Positions 35,791-43,814 of a stretch of DNA of 64,000 nucleotides are shown one piece after another. Origin of the DNA: Aequorivita sp. UBA3180 (lineage in GTDB: Bacteria > Bacteroidota > Bacteroidia > Flavobacteriales > Flavobacteriaceae). The notes below the pieces were generated by a model. The model was not told where the DNA came from. It made no database searches and saw nothing but the letters and a program-made list of their open reading frames with translations. The first letter of the stretch is position 1. Each line of letters begins with the position of its first letter. The DNA is taken from contig DEXQ01000007.1 in assembly GCA_002364215.1 (NCBI GenBank), positions 124,001-188,000 of the forward strand. Direction: 5' to 3'. Made by a program: the position numbers and the translations under genes.

Positions 35791-35945
35791 GAGAAATATG
35801 GAGAAAAGCCAGCACCTAAAAATGTTAGCCGTTGCACAAACCCGTAATTTTCAAAACCCAAATCCACATAGGCCGATTTAAACAGCTTTGTTTTTTGGGT
35901 ACCTTCTAAAATGATATAGATAGCGGTTCTATTAACAAAAAATTT

Positions 35946-35997
35946 TATATTTGGTGTTCTCCCCGGTTAGAATGCAGTCTGTTGCGGTTTTCTGTAT
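35946..35997 (+). promoter_or_regulatory. Degenerate palindrome module 3
   Basis: P1 TATATTTG (35946-35953) with GTGTTCTCCCCGG leader and a decayed palindrome TTGCGGTTTTCTGTAT (35982-35997), still 36.5 bp apart. No P2 element remains at the expected place. It is preceded by a conserved block after the ATPase gene (GTTGCACA, then AAAACCC, from 35806). Confidence 0.6.
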
Positions 35998-36019
35998 GTG
36001 TGGGTTTGCGTTTGTGGTG

Positions 36020-36101
36020 GCCTCGATACACTTCGACAAGCTCAGCACAGGCATTTTTAAGCTCCGCTTCGCTTCATAAAAAGCACTCGGTCACCGTGGT
36101 G
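36020..36101. mobile_element. 82-bp REP-like insertion with GTGGTG duplication
   Basis: The otherwise matching double module at 49.9 kb has a single GTGGTG here, while this copy has GTGGTG at 36014-36019 and again at 36096-36101. Between them lie CTCGATACACTTCGACAAG and CACTCGGTCACCG, sequence resembling fragments near 8.87 and 9.99 kb. It looks like a short non-coding element inserted with a 6-bp target duplication. Confidence 0.6.
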
Positions 36102-36190
36102 ATTTTTGCTTTTCTAGTATAGTGATTATAAAATAGTTTTTTTTGCTCTTAGCTTATAGCTTAAGGCCTACGGCATACTGCAAAAAGAGT

Positions 36191-36271
36191 TATATTTGGT
36201 TTTCTCCCTGGTTAATTAAGTCCCCATTACGGTTTTCCGTAATTGAAGGATTTAATTTGTTTTTACATTTG
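36191..36271 (+). promoter_or_regulatory. Palindrome promoter module 4
   Basis: P1 TATATTTG (36191-36198) with GTTTTCTCCC leader, perfect palindrome (36227-36242, extended to ATTACGG/CCGTAAT) and P2 TACATTTG (36264-36271). Both distances are 36.5 bp. P2 leaves a 95-base leader before the DUF6232 gene. Confidence 0.85.
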
Positions 36272-36372
36272 AAATTATAAACCTGAATGCTTATTCAATG
36301 AATATGCATAAGAGGTTATGTAGAATTTAAAGAAGATAATAACCATTTATTAACTTAACCAATAAGAAAATT

Positions 36373-36756
36373 ATGGAAACAAACGAACAGCATCAAGAAA
36401 AAATGTTTTATCAAGATAGTACTGTAACCGTTACTCAATCACGATATATTGCAGGTAGTAAAACCTATGCTATGCGAAACATTTCGTCTGTATCTTTATT
36501 TAAAATTGATAAAAGTCGGACTGGTGCAATTTTATTATTAATTGTTGGCATTCTATTGTTATTTTTTGAGGGAATAAGGGTGGTAGGTGTAATTTTAGCT
36601 ATCCTTGGAGGCATTTGGCTTTTCTCAATAAAAGATGAATATTCTGTTAGGATTAGTACTAATGCTGGAGAAGCGAATAGTCTAGTTTCTAAAGACCAAG
36701 CGTATATTCAAAAAGTGGTAAATGCTCTTAACGATGCTATAATCCATAGAGGTTGA
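36373..36756 (+). CDS. DUF6232 family membrane protein
   Basis: 127 residues. A soluble N-terminal strand region (MFYQDSTVTVTQSRYIAGSKTYAMRNISSV) precedes two adjacent transmembrane helices (about 56-88: GAILLLIVGILLLFF, VVGVILAILGGIWLF) and a short cytoplasmic C-terminus. This layout is that of DUF6232, a small membrane family of unknown role. It is a single-gene unit between two palindrome modules. Confidence 0.75.
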   Translation: METNEQHQEKMFYQDSTVTVTQSRYIAGSKTYAMRNISSVSLFKIDKSRTGAILLLIVGILLLFFEGIRVVGVILAILGGIWLFSIKDEYSVRISTNAGEANSLVSKDQAYIQKVVNALNDAIIHRG

Positions 36757-36765
36757 ATTTAGTAT

Positions 36766-36846
36766 TTAATTTGAATCTCTCGCCGATTAAAATGTAGACT
36801 GTTACGGTTTTCCGTAATTGGTGGGTTTAAGTTTGATTTATATTTG
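36766..36846 (+). promoter_or_regulatory. Palindrome promoter module 5
   Basis: Weak P1 TTAATTTG (36766-36773) with ATCTCTCGCCG, perfect palindrome (36802-36817) and P2 TATATTTG (36839-36846). Both distances are 36.5 bp. The module lies 100 bases before the PLD-like gene. Confidence 0.82.
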
Positions 36847-36945
36847 GAAGCAATAGAAGGAAAATTTTTAATAACTTGTTTTTAGTCAAGTCTATCAGAG
36901 TTATAAATCTATAAGGTTGGGAGTATAAATAAGTTATAAACGATT

Positions 36946-37779
36946 ATGAAAAAATCTAGTGACAGTCCGTTAACATCATCTGAATTACAAAAAAAGTTTG
37001 CTGAATTGGATAAAGGAAAAGAGAACCTTAATGAATTTGTTATACCAAATGATAGGATTTACGTCGATTCAAAAGGCGCAAAAAATTTTGTTGTATCTCA
37101 AAATAATTCTATAAAAATTGAGAAACCTGAGTTTGATAGCATAGAAACTCATTTTCGTGATATTGAAAGTTCTTTGATTCAGAAAATTCTTGAATTTAAA
37201 GATGACTTAATCGTGGGATGTGTTGCTTGGTTAACTTCATACAAAATACTAGACGCACTAGCCAAATGCAATAATGTGCAAATCATTGTTCAAAAGGAAG
37301 ATTTCTTAAGACCTGATATTAATCAAAAACATAAGTCGAAATTCAAAAATGAGTTACAAAAGAAATATGGACTTATTAATTGTGATATCCCAAGGTCTTG
37401 GTTCAAAGAGCCAATGGGAGAATTAAGTGTTTGTGCGGATCCAACAGTTGATGGTGTTAGATGTGTCGGGAATCACAATTCCGATAAAAAACCTGCTTTC
37501 CCGCGAATGCATAATAAATTTTTAGTTTTTTGTAGAATAAATGTAAGTGAAGATTATGAAAAATTTAGTTATAAAGCGGTATCAGCTTGGACAGGTTCAT
37601 TTAACCTGACATATAATGCAACATATTCATTAGAAAATGCTATATCGTTTAATGACAATAGTGGGACAAATAAATTAATAAACGGTTATTTAAAGGAGCA
37701 TCATCAGATTTTTTGTATTTCGGAGAAACTTAATTGGAAAAAAGACTGGATAGTGCCAGAATTTAGGATTGGGACGTAA
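36946..37779 (+). CDS. Phospholipase D-like (single HKD) domain protein
   Basis: 277 residues. The PLD fold is seen in LIVGCVAWLTSYKILDALAKCNNVQIIVQ (about 85-115), the HxK motif RMHNKFLVF (near 190) and WTGSFNLTYNA (near 220), where Asn replaces the usual Asp of the HKD context. Bacterial single-HKD proteins act as dimers and are often nucleases or phosphodiesterases; several serve in restriction and defence. There is no signal peptide. It is a single-gene unit of the palindrome regulon followed by a terminator. Confidence 0.78.
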   Translation: MKKSSDSPLTSSELQKKFAELDKGKENLNEFVIPNDRIYVDSKGAKNFVVSQNNSIKIEKPEFDSIETHFRDIESSLIQKILEFKDDLIVGCVAWLTSYKILDALAKCNNVQIIVQKEDFLRPDINQKHKSKFKNELQKKYGLINCDIPRSWFKEPMGELSVCADPTVDGVRCVGNHNSDKKPAFPRMHNKFLVFCRINVSEDYEKFSYKAVSAWTGSFNLTYNATYSLENAISFNDNSGTNKLINGYLKEHHQIFCISEKLNWKKDWIVPEFRIGT

Positions 37780-37851
37780 AATAACTGTTTACAGCACGGA
37801 TAACCGTTGCACGCCCCATAATTTTTAAAACCGAACCAATATAAGTCGCTT

Positions 37852-37868
37852 AAGTCGGCTTTTTTTTT
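37852..37868 (+). terminator. Terminator after the PLD-like gene
   Basis: AAGTCG pairs with CGGCTT across CTTAAGT, followed by a run of T. An equivalent hairpin occurs after the GmrSD gene. Confidence 0.7.
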
Positions 37869-37906
37869 GTTATGTTTAGATAGCTTTTCTATTTAGCAAA
37901 AATCTT

Positions 37907-38020
37907 TATATTTGATATTCTCCCCCTTTGGCCACCGAAGCTTTATGCGTAGGTGGGATGTTAAAATTGAGGGTGTTACGGTTTTCCGTAAAAGCATTTG
38001 TATTAAAGGGTTTATATTTA
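37907..38020 (+). promoter_or_regulatory. Palindrome promoter module 6 (hxs operon)
   Basis: P1 TATATTTG (37907-37914) with ATATTCTCCCC leader, perfect palindrome (37976-37991) and P2 TATATTTA (38013-38020) at the standard 36.5 bp. P1 is 69.5 bp from the palindrome centre, 33 bp too far, because of a short inserted palindromic repeat. It is the only promoter I see for the 9.5-kb hxs operon. Confidence 0.8.
37925..37957. repeat. 33-bp palindromic repeat inserted in module 6
   Basis: CCACC (37932-37936) and GGTGG (37952-37956) flank GAAGCTTTATGCGTA. The insertion accounts for the 33-bp excess between P1 and the palindrome compared with the other modules; exact ends are approximate. Confidence 0.55.
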
Positions 38021-38125
38021 AAAGTTTTATTGCTGGCTTTTATAGAATCAAAAATGGTAGTACTTCTAATATGAATTTGATTTGAATAACAAGAATAAAA
38101 GATTTTAATTTATATATCCTACGCT

Positions 38126-38779
38126 ATGAAAACGAATTTCTCTTCTCTTATTAAAAAAGTTTTCCTTAGTTCCATTGCGGGTATTTTGGCAAATAATTCA
38201 TCAGCTGCCGCACCCAATTTTGATAGTATTTCCCTGAAAAGTGAGGATAAGGAACAATCTCGATTAAAATTTTATGATTTAACCCCAAAACTTATATTGA
38301 AGCAAAATAAGAATTCAGAACTCATGGTTATGGCCCACCGAAGCCACCGCTCTCATTCATCACATCGTTCGCACTATTCTAGCACTTCTGGTAGCACTTC
38401 TCGTAGTTCCAGTTCGAGTTCACGAAGTTCCAGTTCTAATTCTAGTTCTAGCAATAATTCTAATTCATCAAATAATTCAACCCCTTCCAATTTTTATAAT
38501 TCAAATACTTCTAAATCAACTTCTGGTATAAGTGTCGCTACATTGTCTCTAGGAGATCGAAATCTAAAACTTGGAATGTCCGGAAGCGATGTAACTCAAC
38601 TCATTAATATATTGATTAAGAAAGGTTATTTAAAATTGGAAAATGGCGAAACAACTGTAAGTGGAACTTATACCTATGATGAAACTATTGAGGCTGTTGT
38701 AAAGAAATTTCAAAAGGACAATGGCCTAGAGAACGATGGCGAATGTGGACCCACAACAACATATTATTTAAAGAATTAA
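38126..38779 (+). CDS. hxsA: His-Xaa-Ser repeat peptide precursor HxsA
   Basis: 217 residues. The N-terminus is weakly signal-like (SLIKKVFLSSIAGILANNSSAAA). Residues about 70-85 contain the hallmark repeat AHRSHRSHSSHRSHYS, followed by a Ser/Asn-rich stretch to about 130. A peptidoglycan-binding-1 type domain (LGDRNLKLGMSGSDVTQLINILIKKGYL, about 145-215) ends the protein. In the Hxs system this is the presumed substrate of the radical-SAM enzymes HxsB and HxsC. The C-terminal domain suggests that the modified product is held at the cell wall. Confidence 0.9.
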   Translation: MKTNFSSLIKKVFLSSIAGILANNSSAAAPNFDSISLKSEDKEQSRLKFYDLTPKLILKQNKNSELMVMAHRSHRSHSSHRSHYSSTSGSTSRSSSSSSRSSSSNSSSSNNSNSSNNSTPSNFYNSNTSKSTSGISVATLSLGDRNLKLGMSGSDVTQLINILIKKGYLKLENGETTVSGTYTYDETIEAVVKKFQKDNGLENDGECGPTTTYYLKN

Positions 38780-38780
38780 A

Positions 38781-39146
38781 ATGGTTGTAAATAAATTAGA
38801 CAATAGAAACTTTGAGTTATCCATTAACAGCTTGTTGTATAATGAATCAGTTATCCATAAATGTTTCTATTGGTATTGCGATAAATTTTCTTTCGATATT
38901 AAAATCCAAAAAGATCTTTTTGTAGTGTCTATTACTAATTTTCCTGAGCACCTTAATTTTGATGAGATTTTAATTGCCATAAAGAAGGATTTAATCGACT
39001 TTAAAACTCGGGATATTATTGCAAACGACACAGCTAATATTCGAGCATTATTAATTGCAAAAGCTTTTGCTCATAGTGATGAATTCGATGAAGCACCGCC
39101 CGGTTTAATAGATGATCCCGTTGGGTTTAAACTCTCTGACTTTTAG
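38781..39146 (+). CDS. hxsD: Hxs system protein HxsD
   Basis: 121 residues, one base after the hxsA stop. A compact alpha/beta protein without signal or membrane segments (ELSINSLLYNESVIHKCFYWYCDKF), whose size and position between hxsA and hxsB match HxsD. Its biochemical role is unknown. By position it may be a recognition or accessory protein for the radical-SAM enzymes, as small partner proteins are in other peptide maturation systems. Confidence 0.85.
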   Translation: MVVNKLDNRNFELSINSLLYNESVIHKCFYWYCDKFSFDIKIQKDLFVVSITNFPEHLNFDEILIAIKKDLIDFKTRDIIANDTANIRALLIAKAFAHSDEFDEAPPGLIDDPVGFKLSDF

Positions 39147-39154
39147 CTTTTGCG

Positions 39155-40651
39155 ATGGAAAATATAACTACAGCCAAGGAATTCAGAAAATTTAAATCTT
39201 TTGATTACTATAAAAATGAAAGGGAAACATATTATTTATTACCCTTTCGCTTTCACCAAATAAATTCAGAGAAAGAAGTAATTGTAAATGAGGTGGGGGA
39301 TTTCATTCTGGTGCCAGTTGGGACGGCAGGACGAATAGCAACAAAAGAAATAAAATGGGAAGAAGACATATATGCTGATCTGGTAGCTAATTTTTTCATT
39401 TCTGAAAAACCGATTCCCGATTTAATTGATGTTCTGGCAACGAGATATCGAACTAAAAAATCTTTTCTTGATGAATTTACCGCACTTCATATTTTTGTGA
39501 TTTCTCTTCGGTGCAATCATTCTTGCCATTATTGCCAAGTTTCACGTGTATCAGAGAAAAGGGATGAGTTTGATATGTCTCTGGAAAATTTAAAAGCCGG
39601 AATTCATCATATGTTTTCCACGCCATCCACTTCAATAACTATGGAATTTCAGGGAGGAGAACCCCTTTTGGCTTTTGAAAAAGTTAAATTTGGAATTGAG
39701 TATGCCCTTAAGCTAAATGAACGTTATTCTAAAAATATTTCATTTGTTATATGCACCAATGCCACAGTTTTTTCTGAAGAAATATTACAGTTCTGTCTTA
39801 AGTATGATGTAATTATTTCTACTTCGCTGGATGGACCCGAGTTTCTCCATAATGCCAATAGACCGAAGACGGGAACAAAGAGTTATGAACTGGTTATAGA
39901 TGGTATTAATAAAGCAAGAATGGTTTTAGGTGCAGACAAAGTATCTGCATTAATGACTACCACATCATTAAGCCTGGACTATCCAATAGAGATTATCAAT
40001 AATTATATTGAGAATGGTTTCAACAGCATATTTTTAAGACCAATAAGTCCTTATGGTTTTGCACTAAAAAACAAACAAAAGAATACTTACCATACCAAGA
40101 AGTATTTAGAATTCTACAAAAAAGGGTTAGAATACATCATACAACTTAATAAAAACGGACAATTTTTAGTTGAAGATTACACCACGATTATTCTCAAAAA
40201 GATATTAACGCCATTCCCTGTAGGTTATGTAGATCTTCAGTCACCCGCAGGTATGATAAATAATGTAGTGGTATTTAATTACGATGGCCGTGTGTATGCT
40301 ACAGATGAATCGCGCATGCTTGCGGAGAATAATGATTTTACATTTCAACTTGGGCATGTTAACGACACCTATCAGTCCCTTTTTTACGGGAAGAAAGCGA
40401 AATACTTTTCAAAGTTTTGGGCGAATGAGACGCTTGCCGGTTGTGCCGATTGTGGTTTACAGGTGTATTGCGGTGCCGACCCTGTGTTTCATTATGCATC
40501 ACAGGGAGATTTGGAAGGATTTAGACCTACTTCAGATTTTTGTATAAAGAATATGGAAATTATCCGCCATATTTTTGATCTAATTGATAAAGATGGGAAA
40601 AATGTACTTCCCATATTTAATTCCTGGGTAAACAATCGTCCTTTGAACTAA
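39155..40651 (+). CDS. hxsB: Hxs system radical SAM protein HxsB
   Basis: 498 residues. An N-terminal region of about 110 residues, possibly for peptide binding, precedes the radical-SAM core with C120-NHS-C124-HY-C127 (CxxxCxxC) and the GGEPLLAF loop that binds the SAM amine. A C-terminal cysteine-rich SPASM-like region (AGCADCGLQVYCGADP, later FCIKN) would hold additional iron-sulfur clusters. Such enzymes install crosslinks or other modifications on peptide side chains; here the target is presumably the His-Xaa-Ser repeat of HxsA. The start is 8 bases after the hxsD stop. Confidence 0.92.
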   Translation: MENITTAKEFRKFKSFDYYKNERETYYLLPFRFHQINSEKEVIVNEVGDFILVPVGTAGRIATKEIKWEEDIYADLVANFFISEKPIPDLIDVLATRYRTKKSFLDEFTALHIFVISLRCNHSCHYCQVSRVSEKRDEFDMSLENLKAGIHHMFSTPSTSITMEFQGGEPLLAFEKVKFGIEYALKLNERYSKNISFVICTNATVFSEEILQFCLKYDVIISTSLDGPEFLHNANRPKTGTKSYELVIDGINKARMVLGADKVSALMTTTSLSLDYPIEIINNYIENGFNSIFLRPISPYGFALKNKQKNTYHTKKYLEFYKKGLEYIIQLNKNGQFLVEDYTTIILKKILTPFPVGYVDLQSPAGMINNVVVFNYDGRVYATDESRMLAENNDFTFQLGHVNDTYQSLFYGKKAKYFSKFWANETLAGCADCGLQVYCGADPVFHYASQGDLEGFRPTSDFCIKNMEIIRHIFDLIDKDGKNVLPIFNSWVNNRPLN

Positions 40652-40656
40652 TTCTT

Positions 40657-41760
40657 ATGATTCAACTAAAAGCAAGAGGCGTACCCGTAAATATCTTCCA
40701 AGCTACTTTAGCAATTGTTACTGGCAAGGAAAAGGGACAAGGAACAACAGCTTATGCAAGTCAAGAAAATGGAGATATTTTATTGACTACTGATATTTCT
40801 CGAAATGTCTCTCAAAGGATGGTCACGAATATTCCTTCTCTCGACCACTTGGAAGACGGCGATATTATATATATTACTACAAATGGCACTATAAATACGC
40901 TTTTTAGGACAAGTTCACCCCACAATTCATTATTTATTACGGATAGATGCAATAGTAATTGTTTAATGTGTTCACAGCCTCCAAGAAATTCGGATGACTT
41001 GGACCATTTTTTCAAAATTAATTCTGGTCTTATATCATTGATTCCAAAAAGTACTTCCGAACTGGGAATAACTGGAGGGGAACCCACTTTATTGGGAAGG
41101 CGATTTATTAGCTTGCTACAACAGATTACGCTTGAATTGCCTGAAACGGATATTCACATACTAACTAACGGGCGAAGTTTTGCTTGGAAACAAATACCAC
41201 AATCTCTAAGTCAAGTAAATAACCACAGAATTGTTTATGGAATTCCTCTCTACTCAGATTTTTACCAGTTACATGATTATATAGTACAGTCAAAAGACGC
41301 TTTTAATCAAACAGTTTTGGGGTTTCATAATATGGCGAGAAACAATTTGAGACTGGAAATAAGAATTGTTCTGCATCAACAATCCTATAAACGTCTGCCA
41401 GATCTTGCCAAATTCATTTATAGAAACTTACCGTTTGTAGAACATATCGCATTTATGGGCTTGGAATATACAGGATATACTATTAAAAATAATGAACTAC
41501 TTTGGATAGAGCCCCGGGAGTATGAAAATGAATTGGAGGAGGCAGTATTGTTTCTCGATAGTATGGATATGACGGTATCCATTTACAATTTGCCACTTTG
41601 TCTATTGAAGCGATCCCTGTGGAAATTTACACGAAAATCCATATCAGATTGGAAACAAAAATATTTGGATGAATGCGCGGACTGCATTTTATTGGACCAA
41701 TGTGGAGGATTATTCGATACGTCCAAAAGGCATAGTCGCTATATTAAGGCCATACACTAA
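40657..41760 (+). CDS. hxsC: Hxs system radical SAM protein HxsC
   Basis: 367 residues. The N-terminal 90 residues precede the radical-SAM motif C98-NSN-C102-LM-C105 and ITGGEPTLLG. The C-terminus contains CADCILLDQCGGLF, a shorter auxiliary cysteine cluster than in HxsB. It is the second modifying enzyme of the Hxs system and starts five bases after hxsB. Two different radical-SAM enzymes acting on one repetitive peptide imply two modification steps or sites. Confidence 0.92.
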   Translation: MIQLKARGVPVNIFQATLAIVTGKEKGQGTTAYASQENGDILLTTDISRNVSQRMVTNIPSLDHLEDGDIIYITTNGTINTLFRTSSPHNSLFITDRCNSNCLMCSQPPRNSDDLDHFFKINSGLISLIPKSTSELGITGGEPTLLGRRFISLLQQITLELPETDIHILTNGRSFAWKQIPQSLSQVNNHRIVYGIPLYSDFYQLHDYIVQSKDAFNQTVLGFHNMARNNLRLEIRIVLHQQSYKRLPDLAKFIYRNLPFVEHIAFMGLEYTGYTIKNNELLWIEPREYENELEEAVLFLDSMDMTVSIYNLPLCLLKRSLWKFTRKSISDWKQKYLDECADCILLDQCGGLFDTSKRHSRYIKAIH

Positions 41761-41783
41761 AGAAATTTAAGGTATAAATTAGT

Positions 41784-43808
41784 ATGCAAATAAATACCCT
41801 TATTAAAACTACGAAAAGAATCAATTTGTTATTGTTGGTTCTATTGCTGATTAACCCTGTTATTATATATCTCTTAGTTAATAGTATTTGGCTTAGCTTT
41901 TTATTGCCGTTTGTCCTTATCGTGTGCTCTATTCTTTTGGCGGAAAGCCATAAATTAAAGTCTTTATATATAGTATGGTTTAACGTTTTATTGGTGACTT
42001 CCTTCTTTTTACACGCTGAGGCTGTTTTTACTTATAGATTTCCAGAATACATTATTGAAGATCTATATTCTTTAAAGAAAAATTATTATTTCAATCAGCC
42101 ATATTTAAATAAGACGTTCCAAGATAAAGAGTATTTAGTCCAATACAAAACAAATGCGCAGGGATTTAGAATTGGTCTTGAGGATGATCCCGATGTAACC
42201 GTCGAAAATGCCGATTGGCTCTTTATTGGTGACTCCTACACACAAGGCGCTCAAGTAGAATACGAAGAACTTTACACCAGCAGATTAAATGAAAATTATC
42301 CGGATAAAATAATTATTAATGCCGGGATTAGTGGTTTGGGAATTGTTGATGAGTATTATTATTACATTTCTGAGGGCAAAAATTTGAAAGCCAATAAGGT
42401 CTTTCTTCAAATCTGTAACTTTAATGATTTCATGCATGTAAGTAAAAGATCCAGTGGGTTTTCTGATTATTTGATGCATTACTCCAATTTCGCCCGGTAT
42501 CTGTTGTACGGATTTAAATATGCTAATCCCGCTGAACTTCCGCTGGGTCGATGGACTGAGCCTTTTTATCCCGATGAAAAATCAAATAGAAAATATAATA
42601 TTTTTTATAAAGAAACTTCAGATGAAAAAGAAAGGGATATAGCCAATTTTGAGATATATCTTAAAAAATTTGCCGAAGCAGTGAGAGCCAATGGAGCAGA
42701 GTTAATTATAATTCAAATTCCCACGAAAGAACAAATTCATTTTAAATATTTAAATGAGGTAGTGGATAATTTTCATATTGACATTAAGAAGCTCGATATG
42801 CATTTGCCTAATAATTTATTGGCAAATATGTGTGCGACTAATGCCATTAACCATATTGATTTGTTAGAGGAATTTTCAAACAACGATCAATCCCTATTTT
42901 TCGACTTTGATGAGCATTTAAATATTTTGGGGCATATACAAATTGCAGAAAGTATAGCGAAAGCTATCCCAGAGAATGAGAAAAAAAGTAAGCCTGAAAT
43001 TCTGAGTAGGTTAAATATAGGTGATAGATATCCGGTTTTCTCAAGGGAAGACGGTAATATATTGACTTTTCAATCATGGAGAGACGGCAATATGGAATTA
43101 TTTGTATCTGATAGTCTATTGAAAGAAATGAAAAGATTGACATGGAACAAAATTGATGAGATTCATCCTTGGCCATCACCAGACGGAAATATGATTGTTT
43201 TTACTGAAGGCGATCAGTCCCTCAATAGAACAAAAGTGGCCCTTATGGATATAAATGGCCGAGAAAGATTATATCTAACATCAGAAAAGAACACCTATGG
43301 AGCTATTCCTTCCTTTGATTGGAGCGGAAATAAAATAGCTTATGCAGAATGGCTGGACATTGATAATAAATTGACAAACCCCTATCTTGTTATTTATGAT
43401 CTTTCTACTAAGGAAAAAACACAAATTACTTCTGACAAATTTGAAAGCTGGAGACCCATATTTTCACCTGATAATGAAAGGGTGTACTATATAGCGAAAA
43501 ACAAAAGCAACGTGTTTGATATTTATGAATATTCCATTTCAAATGAAACAACTAGGAATCTAACGCAATCCAATTATGATGAATGGGATCCAGCAGTATC
43601 AAAGGATGGAAAAAGACTTGTATACGCAGGGAAAAAAAATGGTAACTGGGACCTTTTTATGATTGATCTTGATTCAGGAAAGAAAATTCAATTAACCGAT
43701 AGTAAAGGAGACGAATGGGATCCCAGCTTCTCAAATGATGGAGTTTATTTGTACTATGCTGCGATTTATGGCTTAAGAAATGGAATTTTTCGTATCCCAA
43801 TAAATTAG
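41784..43808 (+). CDS. Membrane-anchored SGNH-hydrolase-like protein with TolB-type propeller
   Basis: 674 residues. Two or three N-terminal transmembrane helices (about 14-80) are followed by an SGNH-like domain with WLFIGDSYTQGAQV (Ser of the GDS motif near residue 153) and FDEHLNILGHIQIAESIA supplying the late Asp/His region (FDFDEHL). The C-terminal 300 residues are PD40/TolB-like beta-propeller blades (EIHPWPSPDGNMIVFTEG, WDPAVSKDGKRLVYAG, EWDPSFSNDGVYLYYAA). SGNH proteins paired with MBOAT proteins transfer or remove acyl groups on cell-surface polymers. The start is 23 bases after hxsC, so it is probably in the same transcript. Confidence 0.85.
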   Translation: MQINTLIKTTKRINLLLLVLLLINPVIIYLLVNSIWLSFLLPFVLIVCSILLAESHKLKSLYIVWFNVLLVTSFFLHAEAVFTYRFPEYIIEDLYSLKKNYYFNQPYLNKTFQDKEYLVQYKTNAQGFRIGLEDDPDVTVENADWLFIGDSYTQGAQVEYEELYTSRLNENYPDKIIINAGISGLGIVDEYYYYISEGKNLKANKVFLQICNFNDFMHVSKRSSGFSDYLMHYSNFARYLLYGFKYANPAELPLGRWTEPFYPDEKSNRKYNIFYKETSDEKERDIANFEIYLKKFAEAVRANGAELIIIQIPTKEQIHFKYLNEVVDNFHIDIKKLDMHLPNNLLANMCATNAINHIDLLEEFSNNDQSLFFDFDEHLNILGHIQIAESIAKAIPENEKKSKPEILSRLNIGDRYPVFSREDGNILTFQSWRDGNMELFVSDSLLKEMKRLTWNKIDEIHPWPSPDGNMIVFTEGDQSLNRTKVALMDINGRERLYLTSEKNTYGAIPSFDWSGNKIAYAEWLDIDNKLTNPYLVIYDLSTKEKTQITSDKFESWRPIFSPDNERVYYIAKNKSNVFDIYEYSISNETTRNLTQSNYDEWDPAVSKDGKRLVYAGKKNGNWDLFMIDLDSGKKIQLTDSKGDEWDPSFSNDGVYLYYAAIYGLRNGIFRIPIN

Positions 43809-43814
43809 AATCAG

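Noticed and set aside
35806..35860. Integron attC-like sites after accessory genes
   Set aside because: GTTAGCC near the ATPase stop resembles a core site, but it is not kept at the other units, there is no paired RYYYAAC core, and no integrase gene is visible.
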